Assembly (NCBI RefSeq): GCF_000314975.1
Contig: NZ_BAEN01000076.1
Location: 310,001 to 374,000, forward strand
Source of the DNA: Aliiglaciecola lipolytica E3
GTDB taxonomy: Bacteria; Pseudomonadota; Gammaproteobacteria; Enterobacterales; Alteromonadaceae
Direction of reading: 5' to 3'
DNA: 64,000 nt
The notes under the pieces are model-generated. The model was not told the DNA's origin. It did no database searches and was given only the letters and a program-made list of their open reading frames with translations. Below, in pieces: positions 56,500 through 64,000 of the stretch. A program made the translations under genes and the position numbers. Every line of letters starts with the position of its first letter. Within the stretch, counting starts at the first letter, position 1.

Positions 56500-56811
56500 A
56501 TGTACGCGGTTTTCCAAAGTGGTGGTAAACAACACCGTGTGGCCGAAGGCCAAACCGTTCGTCTAGAGAAAATCGAAGTTGCACCGGGTGAAGCGGTTGA
56601 GTTCGATAATGTCTTGATGGTTAGTAATGGTGAAGATATAAAAATTGGTATGCCTTATGTTGATGGCGGCAAAGTAACTGCAGAAGTAGTTTCTCATGGC
56701 CGTGGCGACAAGATTAAAATTGTCAAGTTCCGTCGTCGTAAGCATTCTCGTAAGACCCAAGGTCATCGTCAGTGGTTCACGGAAGTGAAAATCACTGGTA
56801 TAAACGCTTAA
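56500..56811 (+). CDS. rplU: Large ribosomal subunit protein bL21
   Basis: The 103-residue protein starts [14 protein letters not shown] and contains [17 protein letters not shown], both characteristic of bL21. It binds 23S rRNA in the 50S subunit. A GCGGAG site precedes the ATG. It is co-transcribed with rpmA, 18 bases downstream, under the promoter at 56420-56448. Confidence 0.97.
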   Translation: MYAVFQSGGKQHRVAEGQTVRLEKIEVAPGEAVEFDNVLMVSNGEDIKIGMPYVDGGKVTAEVVSHGRGDKIKIVKFRRRKHSRKTQGHRQWFTEVKITGINA

Positions 56812-56829
56812 TAGTAGGAGTACGAACTA

Positions 56830-57087
56830 ATGGCACATAAAAAGGCGGGTGGTAGTACTCGTAATGGTCGTGACTCAGAAAGTAAACGTTTAGGTGTTAA
56901 GCGTTTCGGTGGTGAGTCAGTATTAGCTGGTAATATCATTGTTCGTCAGCGTGGAACTCGTTTCCATCCTGGAGATAACATGGGTATCGGTAAAGATCAC
57001 ACTCTTTTCGCATTGTCTGATGGCAAAGTAGAATTTGGTGTTAAAGGTCCTAAGAACCGCAAATACGTAAGCATCGTTGCAGAGTAA
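56830..57087 (+). CDS. rpmA: Large ribosomal subunit protein bL27
   Basis: The 85-residue protein starts [20 protein letters not shown], the usual bL27 N terminus that reaches toward the peptidyl transferase centre. There is no N-terminal extension of the kind cut by Prp in Firmicutes. A TAGGAG site precedes the ATG. A strong terminator follows, separating it from obgE. Confidence 0.97.
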   Translation: MAHKKAGGSTRNGRDSESKRLGVKRFGGESVLAGNIIVRQRGTRFHPGDNMGIGKDHTLFALSDGKVEFGVKGPKNRKYVSIVAE

Positions 57088-57108
57088 GACGAGCTAACAT
57101 GTAAATTC

Positions 57109-57136
57109 AAAAAGCCCCGCTCATGCGGGGCTTTTT
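57109..57136 (+). terminator. Rho-independent terminator of rplU-rpmA
   Basis: A 12-bp stem (AAAAAGCCCCGC/GCGGGGCTTTTT) with a TCAT loop runs into a T-rich tail, 21 bases after the rpmA stop. Confidence 0.93.
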
Positions 57137-57194
57137 ATTGCTAGAGAAAAAAATAGGGGCGGAGTATTATATCCTTCGACCTTTATATGTTTAA

Positions 57195-58370
<1,176 letters not shown>

Positions 58371-58374
58371 TAAT

Positions 58375-59379
58375 TCATTGCGTAACAATGGGTATTTCGC
58401 ACTGAGCGCCTGAATTCATTTCAGGCGTTTTTGTTTGCATTTGTAAATCGCTTTTACTGCGATCTAGCTGCTCATCATTTGGAAATTTATTCAAAGCATA
58501 ATCCATAATATCTTCGCTCTGACTTGTACATCCCGCGCCCGCTAAAGCATAGGCGTAGTTATTTAAAAACGGCACTTGCTCTTTGCCTGCTTGCCATCCT
58601 GCATAAAACCATTTGTTAGCTTGTTGGTAATCTGACTCTGAGTAATAGTTGGCAAGTAAAAAATAGGCTAACCATTGGTTTGGCCATTGTTTTGTGGCAG
58701 CCTTTAGATTTTCCAAACCAGCCTCAGTTTTGCCTGTCTGCAACATATCAAAGGCAGCACTCACATATTTAAATGGATCTAATTCTTGATGCGTTAACCC
58801 CGTAGGAAGTGGGATTAAATACCAATAATTTCCTCTTTGCCACAAACGCTCAAACAACTCGAATGACATGCTGTGATTTTCAGTTAAACCAGTATGTAAT
58901 TGAATGGTTTGTGAGCTCAGATCGTAGCCAATAACCACAGCGTAATGCCACATTGGGAGCAAAGAAATAGACTGGTTTTGAAATACAATGACAGGTACAT
59001 CTTGGTCGATAGAATACAGTAATTGTTGAAGCGTTCCTTTGCCTGAATACGCTAGAAAGTCATACTGCCTAGTCGCTGAGATCATTTCTAACTGTAAACT
59101 TCCTTCTTTTTCTGGAATAAATAACTTTGGTGCGATGTCTTCGGCTGTCACTGCGGTGCCATAATAGTTGAAAACTTCAGATAGAGTCGTTGGACCACAA
59201 TAAAAGGCTTGCTGTGGATAAAAAGGAACGTCACGAATATGCTTCTGGCTAGCTATATCTGTAGGAGCCGACAGCTTTAAGGCGTCTGCTTGAGGAGTTG
59301 ATTGGCAGCCAGCAAGCAGCACTAATGCTAGTATACAACTGAGCCGCACAATCAACTTACAAAGTCTGTCGACTTGCAT
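58375..59379 (-). CDS. PA2778-family C39-like cysteine peptidase lipoprotein with TPR tail
   Basis: The 334-residue protein has a lipobox (LLAGC, Cys25), then a papain-fold C39-like peptidase domain (about 45-195). It has QQAFYCGPTTLSEVFNYYG with the catalytic Cys61 and upstream Gln57, and MWHYAVVIGYD with His145. The third catalytic residue is not obvious. The C-terminal half (about 205-320) is helical with TPR-like repeats. It would sit on the periplasmic face of a membrane. It starts 8 bases after the stop of the PA2779-type gene, so the two form an operon. The function of the family is not established. Confidence 0.85.
   Translation of the reverse strand: MQVDRLCKLIVRLSCILALVLLAGCQSTPQADALKLSAPTDIASQKHIRDVPFYPQQAFYCGPTTLSEVFNYYGTAVTAEDIAPKLFIPEKEGSLQLEMISATRQYDFLAYSGKGTLQQLLYSIDQDVPVIVFQNQSISLLPMWHYAVVIGYDLSSQTIQLHTGLTENHSMSFELFERLWQRGNYWYLIPLPTGLTHQELDPFKYVSAAFDMLQTGKTEAGLENLKAATKQWPNQWLAYFLLANYYSESDYQQANKWFYAGWQAGKEQVPFLNNYAYALAGAGCTSQSEDIMDYALNKFPNDEQLDRSKSDLQMQTKTPEMNSGAQCEIPIVTQ
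58407..58432 (+). terminator. obgE terminator embedded in the convergent gene
   Basis: A perfect 8-bp stem (CGCCTGAA/TTCAGGCG, TTCAT loop) is followed by five T residues, 37 bases after the obgE stop. It lies within the last codons of the PA2778-type gene. Confidence 0.8.
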
Positions 59380-59387
59380 CCTGGATG

Positions 59388-59765
59388 TTAGCTGTTAATA
59401 GGACGAATGAACGGATATACGTCTGTTACACCTAGCACATCTAAGACAGCAATTACCGCGAGCACAGTGACTATGGTGCCAACAATTCCACCTGCAGGTG
59501 CTTCATTTAATTGGGTATTGTACTGGTTAATTTCTTCATCAGTCATGGCATTAATTCTGGCAATCGCATCTTCTTGATTCACACCTAGTTTTACCAGTCT
59601 GTCTTGTACCTCTTCACGATCAAACATAGATATAATTTGTTGTTTATTATACTGAGTCGCCTGAGTTTGCATGACACTATTTGAACTAATCGCTTCTGCG
59701 TGGGTTAATCCGCTAAATAGGGTCATTGCCATTAGGCTTGAGATAATTAATTTATTTAATTTCAT
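59388..59765 (-). CDS. PA2779-family small secreted protein
   Basis: From the ATG at 59765 (AAGGAAGT upstream; the frame also extends to 59810 without a good site) the 125-residue product has a signal peptide (about 1-25). A charged helical region follows (QDRLVKLGVNQEDAIARINAM, then TDEEINQYNTQLNEAP), then a Gly-Gly at 92-93 and a hydrophobic stretch (about 94-112) ending in a polar tail. The layout (helix, GG, hydrophobic tail) recalls leader peptides cut by C39 peptidases. It is the first gene of an operon with the C39-like peptidase. Function unknown. Confidence 0.85.
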   Translation of the reverse strand: MKLNKLIISSLMAMTLFSGLTHAEAISSNSVMQTQATQYNKQQIISMFDREEVQDRLVKLGVNQEDAIARINAMTDEEINQYNTQLNEAPAGGIVGTIVTVLAVIAVLDVLGVTDVYPFIRPINS

Positions 59766-60054
59766 GTGGATACTTCCTTTACGATTAAAAATCTTTGTCA
59801 GAAGTGGCAAAGCAAAAATTGAACCAAATAACTAGAACCCCCTATTCACACCCGCTTTAGCGCTCTTTTCATTGTTTTGAGATCAATTTACGGACGTCAA
59901 TTGTCCAAATTTTTTATAACTTGTGTAACTATTACAAGACACAATGACAAGACCCATACCGATTTCTAAAAGTGCTATTATGCAAAACATTCTTTTGTGA
60001 TAATTAAAAAATCATTTTTAAATTTTCATTTATTTTTAAGGGCATCAAAACTCT

Positions 60055-60549
60055 ATGCTGGTATCTATGATCGCTGCGATGGCGAAAGACCGTGTAATCG
60101 GCGCAAATAAAACAATGCCATGGCACCTTCCTGCTGATTTAGGACATTTTAAACGGACGACTTTAGGTAAACCTGTGGTGATGGGAAGAAAAACCTTTGA
60201 ATCCATAGGCAAAGCTCTGCCAGGAAGGTTAAATATTGTAATAAGCCGTGACCCAGCCTACGCACTTTCAGACGCCGTAGTAGTTGGAAGTTGTGAAGCC
60301 GCAGTCGAGGCCGCAGGGGATGTCGATGAATTGATGGTCATCGGTGGCGGTACAATTTACTCACACTTTTTACCATTATGTCAGCGCCTGTATTTAACCG
60401 AAATTGATCTACAAGTAGCAGGCGATACTTATTTTCCTGATTACAATGAAGAAGCTAATTGGCAGGTTATTGATTCCGAGGGGCATACGGCGGATGAAAA
60501 AAACCCTTATGATTATAAATTTATTACCTTAGAGCGTATGTCGAGTTGA
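60055..60549 (+). CDS. folA: Dihydrofolate reductase
   Basis: The 164-residue enzyme has the DHFR signatures: MIAAMAKDRVIGANKTMPWHLPADLGHFK (catalytic Asp28 in PADLGHFK), VVMGRKTFESIG and VIGGGTIYSHFLP. It reduces dihydrofolate with NADPH. The ATG at 60055 is the first in frame; AAGGG lies 11 bases upstream, and two later ATGs would cut the conserved start. The length is normal. It is followed 12 bases later by a GyrI-like gene. Confidence 0.96.
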   Translation: MLVSMIAAMAKDRVIGANKTMPWHLPADLGHFKRTTLGKPVVMGRKTFESIGKALPGRLNIVISRDPAYALSDAVVVGSCEAAVEAAGDVDELMVIGGGTIYSHFLPLCQRLYLTEIDLQVAGDTYFPDYNEEANWQVIDSEGHTADEKNPYDYKFITLERMSS

Positions 60550-60561
60550 GTCGGGGTGAAA

Positions 60562-61047
60562 ATGCATTCAAAAGTCACACTTAAAGATGTCAGCATTGTC
60601 GATTTTAAAGCTTTGGATGTCGCGATCTTGGAGCATCGAGGTTCTGTGCAAACACTACCTTTGTCCATTCAGAACTTTATTGCCTGGCGCCAGAAAAACA
60701 AGCTGTCTCCCAACAATAGTCGCACATTCAATATCGTTTATGATAATCCCAAGGTAAGCGCGGGATCTGAAAATAAATTTGGACTAGCGGTCGAAGTGTT
60801 GTCTAAAGATTACGACTTAGCGGAAAATATGCAGTATGGGCAAATACCAAGTGGGAGGTGTGCTTACCTGCGGCATATCGGGCCTGATCACAGCATGTCG
60901 ACAAGCATAGAGTTTTTGTTTTCAGAGTGGCTGGTAGCAACACAAAATACACTAAGGGATTTTCCTTTATTTTTCGAACGTGTTCGATTCTCACCAGAAA
61001 TATCTGATTTGGATATGATCACTGATATATACTTACCCATAACCTAA
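60562..61047 (+). CDS. GyrI-like small-molecule-binding domain protein
   Basis: The protein of about 161 residues (ATG at 60562, with GGGG upstream; a GTG at 60556 is also possible) follows the GyrI/SbmC-like effector-binding fold: LDVAILEHRGSVQTLPLSIQNFIAWRQ near the start, GRCAYLRHIGPD in the middle and LFFERVRFSPEISDLDMITDIYLPI at the end. Such domains bind small drug-like molecules, and in E. coli SbmC protects DNA gyrase from toxins. There is no DNA-binding domain. It is probably in operon with folA. Confidence 0.78.
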   Translation: MHSKVTLKDVSIVDFKALDVAILEHRGSVQTLPLSIQNFIAWRQKNKLSPNNSRTFNIVYDNPKVSAGSENKFGLAVEVLSKDYDLAENMQYGQIPSGRCAYLRHIGPDHSMSTSIEFLFSEWLVATQNTLRDFPLFFERVRFSPEISDLDMITDIYLPIT

Positions 61048-61133
61048 TAACGTATTTCGAGGTCGCGAATCACTTCTGTGTTTTTGCACTTCATGATATT
61101 TTACCACCAAGCCATTTTTAGTTGAGTAAACAG

Positions 61134-61700
61134 ATGCCAAAAGCAAGTGAAGTAAAAAAGAATGCTGCCATTGAACATAATGGTAAAGTTTATCTGGTTA
61201 AAGATATCAATAAATTAACGCCAAGTGGCAGAGCTGGCGCAAGTCTATACAGAATGCGTTTGTATGAAGTTGCGACAGGTGCAAAAGCGGATGAAAGTTT
61301 TAAAGCCGATGAGATGATTAATACGGCAGAATTCTTTCGTCGTAAAGTGATGTTTTCTTACGTCGATGGTTCTGAATACGTGTTTATGGACAACGAAGAT
61401 TACACACCATACTCATTAGACAAAGATACAATTGTCGATGAATTATTATTCATTACAGAGGAAACAGAAGGGCTACAAGTGCTGATTGTAGATGGAAAAC
61501 CGGTTGGTATTGAACTTCCGCCTTCAGTCGACCTCGTGATTACTGAAACAGATCCTTCCATTAAAGGCGCATCTGCAAGCGCTAGAACAAAGCCCGCAAC
61601 TTTGTCTACCGGCTTAGTCGTACAGGTTCCTGAATATATTGCCTCTGGGGAAAAGATCAGGATCAATACCGCAGAGCAGAAATTTACTAGTCGCGCGTAA
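61134..61700 (+). CDS. efpL: EF-P-like protein EfpL (YeiP)
   Basis: The 188-residue protein follows E. coli YeiP from its MPKASEVKK start: [10 protein letters not shown] near 79, [25 protein letters not shown] near 143 and GEKIRINT near 172. The loop that in EF-P carries the modified Lys reads [14 protein letters not shown], with Arg33 at the tip as in EfpL, which relieves ribosome stalling without the Lys modification. The TTG at 61122 would add four residues; I use the ATG at 61134. Confidence 0.93.
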   Translation: MPKASEVKKNAAIEHNGKVYLVKDINKLTPSGRAGASLYRMRLYEVATGAKADESFKADEMINTAEFFRRKVMFSYVDGSEYVFMDNEDYTPYSLDKDTIVDELLFITEETEGLQVLIVDGKPVGIELPPSVDLVITETDPSIKGASASARTKPATLSTGLVVQVPEYIASGEKIRINTAEQKFTSRA

Positions 61701-61717
61701 TACCGTGTTTTAAAGTG

Positions 61718-62845
61718 ATGAAAAAGGTTTTCAAAGCAATCTCTGTTATTTTTGGGATTGCTTTGTGCTTTTGGATTTATGTTGTTAACAAAGAGGAAGT
61801 ACTCCAACCTACCCTTGATGAAACTCCTGTTTCGCAATTGCTCACTCAAACACAGAACCCAGATACGCCTGTTTCACTACAACTCGGTTCCGCTACTAAA
61901 ATTCTAAATAAAAAGGAAACAGTGGACGATGAAAGCAACGACAAATCTGACTATATCGTTGAATGTAAGTTAAACCATATCACTGATTACGAAAATCTCA
62001 GCAATGCCGACATAATTGATAGTTTTGAAACTTCAAACTCCCAAAACAAACAACTAGCTCACGCTTTGTACTCAGAATTGACGGGTGAAGAGTCTAGATT
62101 AGATAAACTACTTAAGTTTAACCAACGCTTCCCTGGCAATCCTATCGCGCTAGAACAAATGTTAGGGCTATGTACCGAGGTTAAAGATCATCCAAGTTGC
62201 AATCAAGAGCTCGTGCAGCAAGCTATTTCTGTGGACGGACAAAATGCAGCTATGTGGTTTGCAATAGCGAGTTTTTATGCAAGCAAGGATGATCCTGAAA
62301 AGATCAAACATGCGTTTCGTCAGATCATATCCGCACCTCTATATCAGGAAAGTTTCGCTGACTATATAGAGCTTTATATCGATTCCTTGCAGGGCCGTCC
62401 AAATGAAGATTTTTCTACCAATGCACTTTCTGCTCTAGGTGTGGTTGCTGCTCAACCCAGCTTTTTCAATATCATTTCAAAATTGTGTACAGAAAAACCT
62501 GAAGTAGATGAAGAGTTTTCGCTATTGTGTTTATCACTAGGAGAAACTATGGAATCACGAGGTAAAACCAATATTACCCAAATGATTGGTAGTGCTTATC
62601 AGGAGTATATATTTGAGCTAGAAGGGAATGACGCGGCAGTACAAGAGTTAGAAAAAAAACGTAAACAAAACAACGTTCCTATCAGTTTATTTAATCAAGC
62701 GACAAATTTAGCGTTATTCGATCAACGCCTTTTTCGTAGTTGGTTGAACAATGTCCGCAATTTGGGTGAACATGAAGCGGCTCAGCTAATTGTAGAGGAA
62801 GCAATAACGCTATCAAAAAATCCGTTTTATCAACCATGTCCGTAG
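61718..62845 (+). CDS. Membrane-anchored protein of unknown function with helical repeats
   Basis: From the ATG at 61718 the 375-residue protein has one N-terminal membrane segment (about 8-25), a low-complexity linker (about 30-80, rich in T, Q, D) and a long helical region (about 85-370) with TPR/Sel1-like alternation, such as SVDGQNAAMWFAIASFYASKDDPEK. Four cysteines in the soluble part could be paired. I recognise no family. It is probably anchored with the helical part in the periplasm. A GTG at 61715 overlaps the start. It follows efpL by 17 bases. Confidence 0.6.
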   Translation: MKKVFKAISVIFGIALCFWIYVVNKEEVLQPTLDETPVSQLLTQTQNPDTPVSLQLGSATKILNKKETVDDESNDKSDYIVECKLNHITDYENLSNADIIDSFETSNSQNKQLAHALYSELTGEESRLDKLLKFNQRFPGNPIALEQMLGLCTEVKDHPSCNQELVQQAISVDGQNAAMWFAIASFYASKDDPEKIKHAFRQIISAPLYQESFADYIELYIDSLQGRPNEDFSTNALSALGVVAAQPSFFNIISKLCTEKPEVDEEFSLLCLSLGETMESRGKTNITQMIGSAYQEYIFELEGNDAAVQELEKKRKQNNVPISLFNQATNLALFDQRLFRSWLNNVRNLGEHEAAQLIVEEAITLSKNPFYQPCP

Positions 62846-62889
62846 CGCATTTATTGTAACTAAAACGATTGTTTTTAAACGAGCTTGCA

Positions 62890-63465
62890 TTAGCCGTCTT
62901 TTACCATACTCAAGGCTAGTGTTCTGCAGGCAGCAAATTCTTGCGTGTCTTGTGAAACTCTGGATGCCAACAAACCTCCTTGCAGCAGCGCAAAAACAAT
63001 TGTAGCCAATTCGAATGCAGATTTTTCGGTCGTCGCGAACTCGTTTAAATTGCGACCTTTTTGAATAATGTCTGCTAGAGATTGTTTATGTAATAAGTAT
63101 AACGCTTGTACTTTCGTTTTAATGATATCTGGCACAGCATCCCAGCTTGCGGCAAAACTTGCACCGGGACACAGCTTTTGCGCTGCTCCAATATGATCAG
63201 CAAACCAGTTGGTATAAACATGTAGCTGCTTGGCTATGGGCTCATCTTCAATCTCAGCTAAACTTTGTTGCAGAAGCGTCATGGCACGATCGATTATTGC
63301 TTCGGCTAGCTCTTGTTTGCTCTCAAAATGGTAATAGACACTGCCTTTTTTAATCCCAACTCCCTGCGCTAAGGTTTGAAATGAAACGCTTGAAAACGAC
63401 TTGGTTTGCAGTATTTCCTGCGCCAAATCGATTAAGGCCGTTTTAGTGGGATTAATGCTATTCAT
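62890..63465 (-). CDS. TetR family transcriptional regulator
   Basis: The 191-residue protein has a TetR N-terminal DNA-binding domain (about 8-55: SFQTLAQGVGIKKGSVYYHFESKQELAEAII, with the usual recognition helix and YYHF end) and a helical ligand-binding domain. The C-terminal part resembles the TetR_C_11 type (GASFAASWDAVPDIIK). TAAGGTAG precedes the ATG. Its likely target is itself or the neighbouring membrane protein. The ligand is unknown. Confidence 0.9.
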   Translation of the reverse strand: MNSINPTKTALIDLAQEILQTKSFSSVSFQTLAQGVGIKKGSVYYHFESKQELAEAIIDRAMTLLQQSLAEIEDEPIAKQLHVYTNWFADHIGAAQKLCPGASFAASWDAVPDIIKTKVQALYLLHKQSLADIIQKGRNLNEFATTEKSAFELATIVFALLQGGLLASRVSQDTQEFAACRTLALSMVKDG

Positions 63466-63580
63466 TTAACTACCTTAGTTAAGATTATTATTCAGTTCAA
63501 TTACGTTCGATGGAAATGTAGCGCTTTTCTACACTTTTAGATACATATTGCTAGTTATGTTGGCTATTTCTCAAAGATAT

Positions 63581-64000
63581 TCACTGCGCTGCTGTTCGCT
63601 CTTTGAGTAAGGTAAACGTATATACATAGCCATAAACACCAGTAAAAAATATACTAGGAGCGACGGTAAGCCAAAGGTTCGGTGTTTGATTGAGCCAGTT
63701 AACGCCTATCGCGATAGAAGCTTGTACTATTAAAGGTAAAATTGGCGCTAGCAGTGTTCCGGGGATAACTGCGCCGCTCGCTTTTTTAGCTGATAAGTTA
63801 AGTGCAGCATTGAAGGTTCTGAAAATTGCGATATTTTGTGTGGTTTTTGAATGAACAGAGCAAATGATAGGCACAACAAAAAACAGTGAAATAGAGTGTT
63901 GACCGTATTTTTGTACTGACTTTTCCAATGCAAAAGTGAACAAAAGTGTGATTGTGGCACTTAAAGAGCCTTGTACAAGTGCTGAGCGCAATACTAATTC
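63581..64000 (-). CDS. 3' part of a multi-pass membrane protein of unknown function (5' partial)
   Basis: The minus-strand frame is open to the right edge of the window (ELVL precedes RSALVQGS without a stop), so the true start lies outside. The visible 139 residues hold about three hydrophobic segments (near VQGSLSATITLLFTFALEK, AVIPGTLLAPILPLIVQASIAIG and LTVAPSIFFTGVYGYVYTFTLL) and a short polar tail. The family is not certain. It lies 115 bases upstream of, and reads toward, the TetR-type gene, so the two may share a transcript or the regulator may act on it. Confidence 0.6.
   Translation of the reverse strand, partial: ELVLRSALVQGSLSATITLLFTFALEKSVQKYGQHSISLFFVVPIICSVHSKTTQNIAIFRTFNAALNLSAKKASGAVIPGTLLAPILPLIVQASIAIGVNWLNQTPNLWLTVAPSIFFTGVYGYVYTFTLLKERTAAQ

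Overview
The window looks like chromosome of a marine gammaproteobacterium of the Alteromonadales (Glaciecola/Paraglaciecola/Alteromonas-like). This rests on AT-rich DNA (about 40% GC by eye), typical gammaproteobacterial core genes (proBA, tamAB, purA, fadBA, slt, pepQ, ispB, rplU-rpmA-obgE, folA, EfpL) and marine-type accessory families (DUF3034, PepSY/TonB iron uptake, PA2778/PA2779 pair). Genus is inference. All assignments come from reading motifs and gene order; no database search was possible.

Layout. 1-9.9 kb: envelope, lipid and stress genes (tail of a membrane protein, DUF2254, double-BON protein, membrane alpha/beta hydrolase, MscS, four-helix protein, phosphatase-diacylglycerol-kinase fusion, phospholipase A, hemerythrin, DUF2177). 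10-12.3 kb: proline synthesis proB-proA. 12.6-18.8 kb: a MarR regulator and the tamA-tamB autotransporter/outer-membrane assembly pair. 18.9-23.7 kb: an mscS-zntB-mgtE ion operon, a DUF1439 protein and a third MscS. 24-30.7 kb: a tightly packed seven-gene run, rimK - AstE-like - rimB - cupredoxin - EAL phosphodiesterase - DUF3034 - lipoprotein globin. 30.8-33 kb: two spondin-domain secreted proteins and an OmpR-type response regulator with no kinase beside it. 33.2-37.8 kb: DUF2065, purA, an aldehyde dehydrogenase, a VOC protein and a beta-barrel candidate. 37.9-43 kb: EF-hand protein, YitT, a membrane protein/XRE/zinc phospholipase C-like operon, a small membrane protein and a secreted lipase.

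43-48.1 kb is an accessory island or scar: a 3' fragment of tRNA-Phe with its terminator, a broken OLD-type nuclease gene, a PepSY protein and a Fur-box-preceded TonB siderophore receptor, and a decayed 5' end of an IS5-family element. 48.2-64 kb is largely core: fadBA, slt, pepQ, ispB, rplU, rpmA, obgE, then the PA2779/PA2778 secreted-protein/cysteine-peptidase pair, folA, a GyrI-like protein, EfpL, an unknown anchored protein, a TetR regulator and the 3' part of a membrane protein running off the window.

The observations most worth following are: (a) the rimK-to-globin operon, which puts protein glutamylation, a retropepsin-like protease, a copper protein, c-di-GMP turnover and an exported globin in one transcription unit; (b) the PA2779/PA2778 pair, where a C39-like peptidase sits beside a small secreted protein with a Gly-Gly motif before a hydrophobic tail; (c) six direct TGTCYCA repeats at about 21-23 bp spacing, resembling a transposase-bound transposon end or iterons; (d) a 13-bp hairpin that buries the ribosome-binding site of the first spondin gene; and (e) the tRNA-Phe/OLD/IS5 scar.
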